The notes under the pieces are model-generated. The model was not told the origin of the DNA. It saw only the letters and a list, made by a program, of their open reading frames with translations, and searched no databases. From the NCBI GenBank assembly GCA_022495995.1, contig JAFEMH010005395.1, forward strand, positions 100,712-164,711: a DNA stretch of 64,000 nucleotides. The letters run 5' to 3'. Both the position numbers and the translations under genes were made by a program. Positions 1 to 11,620 of this stretch are shown here, in pieces. Source of the stretch: Adenophora triphylla var. japonica (lineage: Eukaryota; Streptophyta; Magnoliopsida; Asterales; Campanulaceae). How positions within the stretch are numbered: position 1 is the stretch's first letter; each line of letters starts with the position of its first letter.

Positions 1-750
1 TTGACACAATTAGTTTGAGTGATAAATATCGTCAGTGCATTTATTTAAGAACAGTTGTTCATGTGTTTTATAAAGTCAATGAACGCATTGACACTATGAA
101 ATAACACTCTTCAAGATATGGACTGACACTCTGAATGCAAGTTGTAGTTTTGAAGAGTTATAAGATGTTTGAGAAGATTCAATTGTTTACAAATATATCA
201 TCGCACATTTTTAAAATATTTTCAGTTATTTACAAAAATATCACGGCATAATTAGGATTTGGTTCAGAAACACGATCATATTTTGTTAATAAAAAGAGAG
301 AAATGTAAATTATCAAATTACGTGCTTACTATTTTTGGTAACATCAATTAAACCTGCCTACATTCATTATAAATATATGTACAACCAAAATCTACTAACG
401 TAACTCAAATTGTTAATGGACGTGATAAGAGTTTAACGAATATTATAATAAAAGTTTCTGAAGTGCCTCTACACCAAGCACATTCACCTTCATCATATAG
501 AATTTCTTATTAGAAAAATATTAATGGGCATGAAACCACGTCGTTTTCGTGATTAAAGTATAAGGCCATAAATTTTAGAAATAATGTCGTTTTGTGTGTA
601 AAAAAAAAAAAAACTAAAATTAAATACACCCATCCCATCCACATCCCGGCTTTGGCCCCTTTCTCACACTCCATATAATTTAATGTCTTCACCCTTCCCC
701 TTTTATGGCATGCTAAACCATCGCAAAATCCATCAATTCATTCGAGAATT
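1..750. other. AT-rich sequence without recognisable gene
   Basis: Strongly AT-rich sequence with no long frame and no domain that I recognise. An A-run lies at about 600-614. It borders the degenerate antisense accessory gene of element O, so it could be that element's 5' flank, a decayed LTR or older host DNA. I see no TG...CA boundary or target duplication that decides this. Confidence 0.5.
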
Positions 751-2009
751 GTGGTGATAAGAAGTGATCCAAATCAACTTAAACTCATATACCCCATGAC
801 GAGTAAGGTCTCAGGGTGGAATAAACATGTCATAAGGGTTGAGAGCAGACAAGGATGGGAGTTTTCAACGCCTTCTCAGTTTCCAGGCGTACCCGAGCAG
901 GTGTGGAGGCCTAACTGGAGTAGCCAGCTGATTGAACGTTTGAGGCAATTTGCCTTGGTGGGAACCCTGTGTTGATCAAGTTTGGAGATCGATCAGAGGT
1001 ATTATGTCCAAGCCGGCATCATGCCAGGCCCTCTAGATGATCTAGCGCCCATGGCCTCAGTTATTAGGCGAAATAGATATCCAGACTGGAGGGTGCATTC
1101 CGACCTCGTTTTCCATTCAGATTGTGATATATGCAAGCTTTATGAGAATCGGTGTTTAACCGTGAATGACTTGCCCATCTGTAAATTTATTTCTTTTCCG
1201 TCTTTAGTACTTGTACATTTTTACTTGCTATATTGTCCTTCTCGTTTTTTGTTGATTAATCCTTCTCATCTTTTCAAATTTGACCGCCGAGGAGGAAAAG
1301 AAGATGTCAGAAGAAGTACTTGACCCCCAAACCCTCATGAAATTAAGGTGAAGGACTTCACGCTCCTCGGCAAAAAATAAGAGGCACTCTGATGCCGTTG
1401 AGAGGCAGGCCATTTTGGCCTCCAATGAGGCTGGGGCTTTGCCCCTCAAGCCGGTGGGGGGCACTGAAGCCTCCACCGAGGAAGCAGAAGACGGGCAGGA
1501 GGCCCATGCCAGGGAGGGAGAAAGCTCCCATGAAACAATTACTCCCCAGGCCGAGGGGGCCCTTCAGCAGATCGATCAGATAGAGGCCGAGGAAACAAAT
1601 ATCGAGGGAAGGACTCCATCCCATAAACGGACAAGGACTGAGTCCGAGGTGGGGGTCCTCCAAGAGGCCAAGTGTTGAGCCTTCTTCTTCAGTACTTACT
1701 GCTCGGCATATAACGACTTATGTCGAGGCCGAGCAGCTTGTAAATTATGCTCGTCAAGTCCCTATACTTAAGGGCATTGACCTTGCAGCTCATAAGGGTC
1801 CCCAATTGAGGGTGGGTCGAGCAGTTCTCCATCGGTCATTGGATGATGATCTCCTGGACCAATTTATTGAGTCCAAGCCGACGATGGAACACATGGTCAA
1901 TAGAAAGGGCCTTTTATTGAGCGAGATAATCCTTCTCGTCATCTTCCTTTTCTTCATCGGTATTTCTGTACTTAGATTATTTCTGATTATTTTTGCTTTG
2001 TCTTTGTGC
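751..2009 (+). pseudogene. Element O antisense accessory gene, 5' part (gypsy-type transposon domain-like)
   Basis: Plus-strand coding remnants opposite to O's pol. The first block (751-975) reads through KVSGWNKHVIRVESRQGW, which resembles the N-terminal region of plant proteins annotated as putative gypsy-type transposon (Transposase_28-like); this assignment is from memory of the family and is tentative. A stop at 973-975 interrupts it. It continues at 982-1180, then an intron-like stretch starting GTAAAT at 1181. An acidic Glu/Ser-rich linker follows (about 1290-1678), then a frame at about 1677-1925 reading VLTARHITTYVEAEQLVNYA and ending in LLLSE. A short intron (1926-2011) with a mutated donor (AT instead of GT) and acceptor GCAG precedes the next exon, which the hAT transposon hit 6 bp in. 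The coiled-coil-like rest is found at 17803-18110. Confidence 0.6.
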
Positions 2010-2029
2010 AGCTTGCCTAGGGATGTCCA
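2010..2029 (+). repeat. hAT left end: 8-bp target duplication plus terminal inverted repeat
   Basis: AGCTTGCC at 2010-2017 is repeated exactly at 17795-17802. The element then starts TAGGGATGTCCA (2018-2029), which matches the reverse complement of 17783-17794 (TAGGGATGGCCA) at 11 of 12 positions. An 8-bp duplication and a TAGGG-type end are standard for hAT elements. Confidence 0.95.
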
Positions 2030-2435
<406 letters not shown>

Positions 2436-3086
2436 CGATGCTGCAGAAATGTGCTTATCAATCTTCCTCCACGTGGCGGGACCGATCACCGGCTCCTTGA
2501 CACAGCAGAACCCACGACTAGCCGGATGTGTCTCCGGCGAAGACGCTCGGGCGTGAGTAAGATTACCGTTGTTTATAGCTCAAAATGTATAGAATAATGA
2601 ATTCTGATAACAAAATGGCAGTTACCTTTTACCGTTTGGTAGTGATGAAGTATTTATAGGCAAGAGTGATGTATTTTTGGGGAGGCAACATGTCCTCCGA
2701 GATTATAGCGGCAGTTACTTGGTCGTGGGCACGTGTCTATAACGGTCCCTGATTTGTAGGGATGTAGTTGTGAGCATTGATTAACCAAATAAGCCGGCAA
2801 GTGTCGGAGTCGTCACTTGCTTGAGTTAGGTCGAGGTCGCCACTCGTGGAATGGTCGACATTGTCGGGTAGAGCATGGTTCGTACCCGAATTGTAGCATG
2901 GATCATGAGGTCGGACTAAGTTAGGTCGGAACCTGTAAGTCGGACCATGGGCTTAGTCGACTGATGTGTGAGATGGGCCGTGGGCCTTGTTCTGATTGGA
3001 TCAGTCTCATTGAGAATGTGGGTGTCAATGTTATCTGTGATTGGGCTTTACTCGTTTGGCCCAACTCGACACTTTTGGTATGTTCA
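2436..3086 (-). repeat. Element G 3' LTR (left copy)
   Basis: A copy of 13765-14425 with a few substitutions and small indels. On the minus strand it starts TGAACATACC and ends GCAGCATCG. Both copies share the outer CGA, so the real terminus appears to be non-canonical (TG...CG) rather than TG...CA. A minus-strand TATA box (CCTATAAATACT) lies at about 2651-2658. Confidence 0.93.
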
Positions 3087-3098
3087 GTGGCCCCCAAC
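3087..3098 (-). other. Element G polypurine tract
   Basis: Read on the minus strand as GTTGGGGGCCAC directly before the 3' LTR start TGAACA. Its position and purine richness fit the primer for second-strand synthesis of an LTR element. Confidence 0.7.
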
Positions 3099-3369
3099 TT
3101 TCGAGTTGACTTTGTCGACTTGGAAGTTAAGAAGATTTCTTTGCCAAAAATTGCTTTACTCGAAGATCGATACTAGTCTTTGAAGTAGGTCGACTATGAT
3201 GACGTGGCAACATCCTGATCGTTGGTGATGAACGGTTGGAGATGAAGGAGCGCCGGTTTTAGTAATGATTACAGTTCTGACGTTTGGAACTCCTTCTCGA
3301 AAACCGCCTCAATCTTTAATTTTGGAAAATTAATTTTGATTTTCTTTTCCCCTTCCAAATTTAGGAAAA

Positions 3370-3379
3370 TATAAATAGA
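3370..3379 (+). promoter_or_regulatory. TATA box for the antisense accessory gene of element G
   Basis: TATAAATAGA on the plus strand, about 200 bp before the ATG at 3571, followed by a CT-rich leader typical of plant 5' UTRs. It lies inside G, opposite to the LTR-driven transcript, and would drive the accessory gene independently. Promoter activity is inferred from sequence only. Confidence 0.6.
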
Positions 3380-3570
3380 GAAATCTCTCTTCATTTAGAA
3401 CTTTTACTGCTCTAGAACTTCTTCTTCTCCGGCGATAATCAAGGGATTTCAGCAAGATTTAAATTCAGCTCTCTGTTCCAGCAACGAACTTCCTTTCTTC
3501 AATCAATTGAGGTATTTCCCTTGTATTTTTGTTTTAGGGCTTTAATTTCTGCTTTGTGTTCAATTCCGCC

Positions 3571-6500
3571 ATGGCTAGGACTTTTAGTAGTGAACCAGGA
3601 GCTTGGTATGGCTACTGTACTGTTAACCGTAGGGCATGCAAGAATGTGAACGGTGAGTGGAGTGTGATGTCCTTAGATGAGTGCGCCTCCATTTTGACTA
3701 GTTGGGGGTTGAATTACACTGAGATAGGGCTGCCCATTGTAGGAGAAATTGAGAATGTGGTGATTGACGACTCAAGCTGTTGTCGCTTTTCATTTATTCC
3801 ATGAAGCTGCTTGACCATATCACCTTGTTTTATGTTAGGGACGTCCAAAAGCCCTCCTTCCTTAGAAATAGAATAGGTTTTCCGGGGAGTTTAGGTCGCC
3901 CTTAGGTAGGTCGGCGAATGTGATCATAGGGTGACTCCCCTGTTTCTCCTTCTTCTTGTACGAGATATGACAACTCAAGAAGGAAATGCTTTGCTTCGAC
4001 CTCTTAGGCCCCGAATTGTGAATGCGTTTGGCTCCTCTGTTATGCAGGGAAGAATGAGAGAGGATATATACCCAGTAGGCCTCTTCGAGGGAAGAAGAAT
4101 ATGGAGTCCCGATACAATATGATTTATGATTTACGTGGGGTAAGTAGGGCGGATTATAGGATAACCATCCTTAGTAAGGCGGACTTTATGGCCAAGTTCC
4201 GTACCGGCTTCACTACCGATACCACTAGGGTGGCCTTCTTTTATGGACGGAGTTTGAGGCGGGGTTGAGGTTGCCCTTAGATCCCTTCATCAACGAGTTT
4301 AAGGTGCGTGGATGCTTTGCTTCCTCTTGACTTAGGGCCAACACTTGTAGAGTACTAGTGTGCTTTGCCATGGTATGCGGGTTTCTAGGCCATGAACCTT
4401 GCATGAGAGTCTTCAAAGAATTTTTCGCTCCAAAGCTCGACAAGGCGGATTGGGGGATTAGTACTCCTTCCAAACCCAATTCTCCAAAATTGTTTGCCAA
4501 CCTTCCCAACAAACATAGCATTTGGAATTCCTATGTGGTATTTGTAGAGAGTAGGTGGGATGGGAGTTCCCCTTGCCGGGTAGTGAGTCGACACTATTGA
4601 CGAGGAAAACTACTGGGAGCCTCCATGGCACCGAGACCTTGTATAGGAAGTTGTGTGCGTTGGTCGCGAAAAGACCCGTTAGGCGGGAGGTGTTAGGGAC
4701 AACCAAGTATAACTACATCCAAGGCCGGGATGATGCACAGGGATGGAGTGGTGGAACCCCTTGTTCCTGTATTGAGAGGCCGGGTATATCGGACTGGGTT
4801 ACTCATTCCTTGGGTAGGTTGAAGGAGAAGCTGTCAATTTTGTCGGAAGAATGAAAATTACGCAAAGACCGCGGAGAGCATGTTGGTGGTAAGGATTTAC
4901 TTGACTGCATTCATTAGCTCGTCCATTGTTAACTCGCATGAGTAACTTATCATTGGCACATAGCGTTATTTTTAGGCATATACAACTCTTAGATCGTCAG
5001 TTGTACGCTCGTATGTAGAACTTAGTTTGCTCGTACATAGAACTATTTCGAGTTGCAACTCTTTATCAAATTGCTTGCTCGTATGTAGAGTTATTCAATT
5101 CGTACATAGAAGCTGCTTTGAATTGTATCAATTACCTCGTCGATGATTTACTCGTAGACTGTTTTGAATTGTCGAGCTAACACTTGATTTCTTTGATGTC
5201 GTGTAGTTTTAACTCCCGAACAAGAAGCGAACATGGTGCGAATTGTTGGGGTTTACGATAAGAGGAAAGCCAAGAGGGCTCGTAGGTTTGCCAATGCTAA
5301 GGCGGCGAGAGAGAGAAAGGCTGTTGCTAGGAACAATTTGCTTAGAAGGATGTTCTTTGGAATGATCCCGATGGAAGAGGTCGAGCTGGAAGACCCTTTG
5401 CAGCGGCACCCAATCCAATGATGCCAATGAAGGAGGTGATGATTCCCATAGGTCGGTAAGGGCAAGTCTCGAGCTCAGGCCCAAATCAAGACGCCAATAT
5501 GGAGACCTCGAGGCTGGGATGGTGGGGGCTAGCCCTTTGCTGGTCGTCAACGTTGATGAAGATGATATGGAGGAAGAGGACGATCGTCCTATAAGCTCGA
5601 AGAAGAGGTCCCGATCTGAGAAGGGCAAGTCTGCGTCCTCGAGCCAATTGCCTCCACCAGCCTTCCTTCCTCCCAGTAAGGAGTCTCTGGATGAAAAGAT
5701 GAAGAGGCTGAGTGATGTTCCTCCACATGGAAGGGTTTAACGGCTTGAGCCGTCGCTATCCCGACATGAGCACTGGGCCAAGTGATTGTTAGGAGAGCAA
5801 TAGATGTCGATCTCCTAGCCCATTTTGCTGATAAGGGGATCACCCCCAAGGAATTTTCTACTCGCTCTGGAATGGCTCATAGTGAGGTAACTTGTCATTT
5901 TCTCTTTCATTGTAGTTGCTTATCCCTTTACTCGATCCACTCAAATCACGAGCTAACACTTCTTGTTTCTTTGAAATGCGAGAATCTTACGATGGTCGAG
6001 CGGTGAAGAGCTCTTGGAGAGCTTCTATTGAGAGAGAGACAAGCCCTTCAAGATTACTCCAAAAAGGCTAAAGAGCTTGCGGATTTGAAGGAGAAGTACA
6101 ACGACTGGACAATACATATGAAGCCAATGAGATGGTGAAGATAAAGGCCCTGTCCGACCTCGAAGCTTCGAGTCCAAACTTAAGGAAGTGACTTGAGAGA
6201 GGGATCTTTGAGCGCCTTGCTCATGAGAGGACTAAGGTTGAGCTTGCCACCGTCACCAAACTTCTTGCGATAAAGATTCTTTTTTGAAGGAGCTTAACGA
6301 GGAGCACAACTCGGCTCGAGCTAAGTGGAAGGAGGCTACGAAGAAGGCGGCCACGATCTTTGTGGAGAAGTTCAAGGAGGGAGATGAGTTTTATGATGCC
6401 ATAGTGGCTAGGGCACAAGACTTTCTCGAGGTTGGGAAGAGGCACATGGCCCGTCGAGCTGCTTGGTGGATCCTTCGGCTACGGTTACCATCGAGCAATT

Positions 6501-6830
6501 AGCTCGTTGGTTTTACGAGTCCCGATGCGACATGGCGGCTCGCCGAGGTCATTCGCTCGTTCCCTATCTTGAGAACGACTTGGCCTTTATTGCCCGGGGA
6601 AGATGAAGAAGATCATTGTGAGAAGTGGGAGGCTCCCCCTGTCCTTGACGTAAATTTTGATGTGGTCTTGGCGGAGCTTGATGATCTTTGAAGCTATGGA
6701 GACAGTAGATGAACAAATTTATTCGGAGTCGGGTAAACCTTTGGACCCTCAGCAACAAGAAGAGGAAGAGGGTCGAGCTGCTACTGACGACCAAGCTGAT
6801 GTCGGCCAGGACTCCTGAGATGTTTAGTTG
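3571..6830 (+). pseudogene. Element G antisense accessory gene (gypsy-type transposon domain-like), degenerate
   Basis: A plus-strand gene opposite to G's gag-pol. It starts MARTFSSEPGAWYGY at 3571, downstream of a TATA box. Related blocks follow in shifting frames: 3931-4122, 4358-4854 (including SYVVFVESRWDGSSPC, comparable to the VSGWNKHVIRVESR block of element O), a basic segment at 5233-5421 (KRKAKRARRFANAKAAR), an acidic plus Lys-rich stretch at 5519-5740, and a helical, charged C-terminal part at 5782-6500 and beyond. A good GT-AG intron (GTAACT at 5887 to GCGAG at 5982, 96 bp) follows HSE, at the same place as the intron after LLLSE in O. Many stops make it non-functional as it stands. 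Function unknown; such extra genes occur in Tat-lineage elements. Confidence 0.6.
4985..5160 (+). repeat. Imperfect GCTCGTATGTAGAACT repeats in an intron-like stretch
   Basis: Variants of GCTCGTAYGTAGAACT recur four or five times in AT-rich sequence between two coding blocks of G's accessory gene. The stretch has no frame and probably is an intron. Confidence 0.5.
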
Positions 6831-7562
6831 AATTTGTAATGAACAAGTTTCAAACAATATTTTTGTTTTTCTTTGCTCTAACATTATTCAAATGCCTTGG
6901 CCCAGTTTTTTGGGAGGCAAAATGTTTTTGTAAGTTAATTTTGTCCAAGTCTTAGCCCGCTTTGGGAGACTTATTTCTATCATAGCTGACTTTTGTTTCC
7001 AGAATGTTGTATGCTTTTCATTCCATATTGTATGTCGAGCTAGATGTGGATAATATAAATGAGTCAATTTGAGCCTAGAGGCGACTTGATCTTGTTGGTT
7101 TAGTCGACCTCAGACTTGATTAACTTTTTGTGAACGAGATTGACCATAAGTCGAACTGTTCATACCATTTGAAGCGATTAAGAATCGAGTTAGTTGCAAC
7201 GAGGTCGACTAAGCGTCGGCCTTGTTAAGTGAACAAAGCTGATTTAGAATCGAGCTTGTTAGAACGAAGCTGACTAAGAGTCGAGCCTATTAGGTTGAAG
7301 GCGACTAAGAGTCGAGCTAAGATGAGCCCGACTAAGAGTCGAGCTCATTAGAACAAAGTCGACTAAGAGTCGGACTTGTTAAATAAACAAAGGCGATTAA
7401 GAATCGAGCTTGTTAGAACGAAGGCGACTAAGAGTCGAGCTTGTTGATATTAATGCAACACTATGTTTGATCGAATAAATTGCACTTTTCATTGAAGTAG
7501 GAATCATGCTTACATCAATTCGAAACTAGCTTTAACACAAACTTGAACTTTGAAATTGAAAA
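6831..7562. other. Spacer between accessory gene and integrase of element G
   Basis: Noncoding DNA between the convergent 3' ends of the accessory gene (+) and pol (-). About half of it (7190-7450) is a degenerate tandem repeat. Plus-strand polyadenylation signals are plausible near 6835-6890 (AT-rich) but cannot be fixed. Confidence 0.6.
7190..7450. repeat. Degenerate tandem repeat of about 30-36 bp
   Basis: Roughly eight units built on GACTAAGAGTCGAGCT and TTAGAACGAAGGC with variable spacing. It lies in the 3' spacer of G, a region known to generate tandem repeats in Tat-lineage elements. Confidence 0.8.
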
Positions 7563-8778
7563 CTAGAAGTAGTATTTGATGAGGTGAGTAGCATGCCAAG
7601 GATGTTTCAACTCGTCACCTCCGGGATGAGCTATCATGTAGGTTCCTTCCTTGACGACTCGAGTGACTACATAGGGACCTTCCCAGTTAGGAGATAGCTT
7701 GTTCTGCTGGGTCCTTCTACCCGTTGCCTCAATCTTTCTCAATACATAATCTCCCACTTGGAAAGACCTTGCCTTGACCTTCTTGTCGTGATAACTTTTA
7801 GTCCATTTGCTTGTAATTGACCATTCGGAGGTAGTGTTTCTCGCTTCTCGTCGATCGAGGTCCAAGTCGATCAACCTTTGTTGGTGTCATTACGCTCTTG
7901 ATCAAAGAAGGTCACTCTAGCCGTAGGGAATCGAGCTCGGCGGGTGCCATGGCCTCGACCCATATGTGAGAGCAAAGGGGTTTCCCAGTAGGCCCCAGTG
8001 GTTGTACGAACGCCCCAAAGAGCAAGGGGAGTTCGTCCCGACCAATTGTTTCGTCGACCTACGAGCCCGAGTCTTGAGCGAAGATAGAACAAGTTTATTT
8101 CTTTGCTTCGACTTGCCCATTTCCTTGAGGATAGGCGACGAGGATTTCCAATGTTTGATTCCCACTCGCTTCATCTACGTTTCGAAAGTCTGGGAGAAGC
8201 GTAACCCATTGTCGAGACACTATAGCTCGAGGAAAACCAAGCCGACACCAAATGAAGTCGTGTATGAAGTTGATAGCATTCTCTTCGTGATGCGAGCTAG
8301 TGGTTTGGCCTCAACCCATTTGGTGAAGTAATCTATGGCCACTATCACATACTTGCGGTTTCCTCGGGCGGGAGGGAAGGGTCCAATCAGTCGACGCCCC
8401 ACATATCAAATGGCCAAGCTGCGATCACGGGAGTACGCTCTTTGTAGGCACATGGGGAAGGTTGGCAAACCTTTGACATTGATCACATTCTTGAACAAAG
8501 TTGTGAGTGTCAGCTCTCATGTGTGGCCAGTAGTATCCCAATGTGATTAACTTGTCAGCAAGAGTCCTGGCCCCCGGGTGTCCACCACAAATTCCACTAT
8601 GCACCTCGTGTATCAATAGGGCGACCTCTTGGGGATGGATGCACTTTAGCAATGGCCGAGTATAAGATCTCTGAACAGGTCGCCTCCTTGAATGACATAC
8701 CTTGGAGCTTTCTTTTTGATAGCTCGAGCCTTCTTTCTCGTCATCTGGTAGCTCTCCATTTTCTAGGTATGCTTTCAT
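7563..8778 (-). pseudogene. Element G integrase, frameshifted
   Basis: Read from right to left: the zinc-binding region with CGGHPGARTLADKLITLGYY and CDQC (8425-8778); the catalytic core start with GNRKYVIVAIDYFTKWVEAK (8220-8402); degenerate middle frames at 7871-8174; and a C-terminal block at 7563-7874 with LDLDRREAR, FQVGDYVLRKIEATGR and LSPNWEGPYVV. This is the order of a gypsy integrase of Tat type. It would insert cDNA into the genome. Several frame changes and stops make it inactive. Confidence 0.85.
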
Positions 8779-8846
8779 TTCCTCGATCCAACACTTCTCC
8801 TGAGTCCAATTTCTTGAGGGATCATCTATGCCGAATTTTTACCCTC

Positions 8847-9965
8847 TCATGCATTTGGATTTTCGAGGAAGGAGATGGGCTCGTCATGTGGTTCATACGA
8901 AGTAGCAAGTTTCGAAAGGAGATCGGCCCGGCTCGTTATCTTCTCTTCCAATCCTTTGAATCTCCCGAGAATTCTAAGTCCTTTATCAGTTCTTTCACCG
9001 GGTCGCGGTATTTGATCAATGTGGCTCGAGCACCTCATACTCGCCTCGACAGTTGACTATCAACTGCGAATCACGGTAAGCCATGATCTTAGTCGCTCCA
9101 AAACACTTGGCATACTCGATAGGCTGCAATCAAGGCTTCATATTCGGCTTGGTTGTTGGAAGCGTCAAATTTGAACCTTAGCGATTCCTCGTAAACAGTC
9201 CCAGACTACGGCTCGACCAAGACAATTCCGGCTCACCGACATTTTTGGTTGCGGCCGTCTGAATAGACCTTCCAACAATCGACGGGTAGAGTGATGGCGA
9301 CTTGTGACTCTGGCTCTTTCCACTTTGCCCTTTTCTTTTGGAGCTCGCTGCTCGTCATCTTCCTTGGTGAACGTAAGCTCGACCAAGAAGTCGGCCCGAG
9401 CTTGAGCCTTCAACGCCTTTCGAGGTCGATACTCAATGTCAAATTCGGTGAGGGCAATTGACCAATTGAGTAGTCGACACGAACTCTCCGGCTTGTGCGG
9501 TATTTTTTCTTAAAGGAGCATTGGTAAGAACCACGATTGGATGAGCCGGAAAATAAGCTCGTAACTTTCTTGAAGCTACGACTAGAGCATAAGCGACTTT
9601 CTCGAGCGTTGTAATACACTTTCCACATCGATAAAGCTTTGCGATATAGTACACGAGCTTACGAAGCCCTTCATCCTCTCTAATCAATACTGCGGCAAGC
9701 GACTTGTCTCCTACGGATAGATACACAAATAAAGTCTCACCGGTTGTCGGACTGCGGCGAGAGGTGGAGTAGCAAGATAATCCTTCAATTGTTGGAACGA
9801 CGAATGACATTCGGTCGTCCATTCAAAGCTTTTCGTCCCCTCAACGCTTTGAAGAAGGGGAGAGATCTCTCTGGCGATTTAGATATGAAGCGACCAAGAG
9901 CTGCTACCCTTCCGTTAAGTCATTGCATCTCTTTGACCTTTGGTAGGAGCCTTCATGTCGACTAA
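8847..9965 (-). pseudogene. Element G RNase H region, frameshifted
   Basis: The frame at 9439-9822 holds the RT-linked RNase H block with EKVAYALVVASRKLRAYFPAHPI split over a frame change, cognate to the same block in element O. Further pieces at 9165-9413 and 8847-9038 (FKGLEEKITSRADLLSKLAT) match the second, archaeal-type RNase H region and its A-D-x-L-like end. Two RNases H in tandem are characteristic of Tat elements. Not functional. Confidence 0.75.
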
Positions 9966-9990
9966 AGCCTTTATCTTCTCGGATTAGCTT

Positions 9991-10845
9991 CTATGCCTCT
10001 TTGAGATACCATGAATCCCAAGAACTTGCCGCTGACCACTCCAAACACACATTTCTTTGGGATTGAGCTTCATGTCGTTTGCTCGTAAATTGGCGAATGT
10101 CTCCTTTAGGTCGACTACGTGACTCCGGCCTTGGTTTTAATGACCATGTCGTCAACGTAAGCCTCCATATTTCGACCAATTTGTGAGGCAAAGACTTTAT
10201 TCACCATTCTCGATAAGTTGCACCCGCATTCTTCAAACCAAATGGCATCATATTGTAGCGGTAGATGCCCCATTTGCTTGAAATCTTTGTTTTGACTATA
10301 TCATCCTCGTGCATCTTAATTTGGTGGTAGCCTGAGTAAGCGTCGAGGAAACTGAGGGTGGAGTGACCAGCAATAGAATCAACTAGCTTGTCGATTCTTG
10401 GAAGGGGATAACTGTCCTTTGGGCAAGCTAGATTAAGAGTAGTGAAGTCGACACACATCCGCCATTTGCCATTTGATTTCTTCACCATGACCACGTTGGC
10501 CAACCACGTTGTATGAGTGGCCTCTTTGATTATCCCTGCACTCAAAAGTTTTTGTACCTCAGTTTTTATAGCCTCTTCCTTGTCGCGAGCAAAACTTCTC
10601 AACTTTTGGGGTCTCGGCTTTATGGTCGGGTTGACTTCCAGTCTGTGAACAGCGACCTCTTCTTTGATTCCCCTCATGTCTTCTACTCTCCATGCAAAGA
10701 CATCATTACTTTCTTTGAGTAGCTCGATGATTTCTGCTCGCTCCTCAACTGATAGCTGCTTCCCAATCTGAATTTTTTGATCGGGGTAAGAAGGGTTGGT
10801 GATTACAGACTCTAGCTCATCCACAACTTCTAGCTCACGGTCCAT
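9991..10845 (-). pseudogene. Element G reverse transcriptase, single frameshift before YVDD
   Basis: A 214-codon frame (10201-10845) runs from the pre-RT spacer (LLKESNDVFAWRVEDMRGI) through RPQKLRSFA, MCVDFTTLNLACPKDSYPLP, FLDAYSGYHQIKM and MPFGLKNAGATY, the standard fingers and palm motifs. At about 10208 the frame shifts; in the next frame AYVDDMVIKTKAG follows, with YVDD encoded at 10148-10159. The catalytic aspartates are therefore still present in the DNA but not in one frame. RT copies the element RNA into cDNA in the particle. Confidence 0.88.
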
Positions 10846-11620
10846 CTACGAATTGTAGAGTCTCCACTATGATCTCCCTGACCTTTTGTCTTTCCTCAGC
10901 TCCCAAGTGTGGAGCCTCCTCAGCTATCATATCATCAAGCTTGTCTGCAACCTTGTTGGTAGGGGCCCCCGAGTTATTGTCTACCTGGAGGCATAGGTCT
11001 CCTATGACGACTTGATCGACCATAATTACATCTGAATCGACCTCAGTGGTGTTAGAGTGACGTGTCGACTCAAGCATGACCTCGTCATTTGAGCGATAGG
11101 TCGACTCTACCACGTCGGTGATTGTTGACGGTCGGGTAGTTTTGGTGGCCCGGCGAGACGGCTTCAAGTAACCATCGGCGGTCTCAATCTCTAGCTCCAC
11201 TTTTCTTTCTTTCTCTTAGAACATGATCCGAGATAAGCACGAGTGTGCCTTGTACGCAACCCACTCCGGCGGGTGTGGGGAACTTTACTCATTTGGTGAG
11301 GAATTGATGCTACCATTCCAAGAGCGACTGTCCGGGAATTCCAAGTATGGCGGCATAGTCACTATTCACATCAATTACGATAAATTGTACCTTCGAGACA
11401 ATCCTGAGGGGTGCTTTGGCCTAGGTCGACGTCGAGCACTATCGGCCTTTAGCATCAACTCGGTGGTTGGTGAAGCCCTCCAACCTGCCATCATATCTCT
11501 CAGTGTTCATCATTAAGACCCATTTCCTTGAAAGTTTTGTAAAACAAAATATCCTTGCGAGCCCCGTGTCGACTAAGAGTACGCTCGTCGTACATCCATC
11601 AATGAGACCTGGGATGACGA
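10846..11620 (-). pseudogene. Element G protease region, degenerate
   Basis: Between gag and RT. Minus-strand fragments in several frames can be matched to a retroviral-type aspartic protease: LFYKTFKEMGL near 11510-11570, then after frame changes SDYAAILGIPGQ at about 11320-11365, the equivalent of the I-L-G-R-P flap-to-core motif. The adjoining frame 10835-11200 is an acidic linker to RT. The active-site triad (D-S/T-G) is at the damaged edge near 11570-11600 and I cannot confirm it. Confidence 0.6.

Noticed and set aside
1392..1663. Pro/Gly-rich frames on both strands
   Set aside because: Shadows of the acidic linker of O's accessory gene (frame 1415-1678).
7966..8331. 121-codon plus-strand frame over the G integrase
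   Set aside because: It is the reverse strand of a clear integrase coding region.
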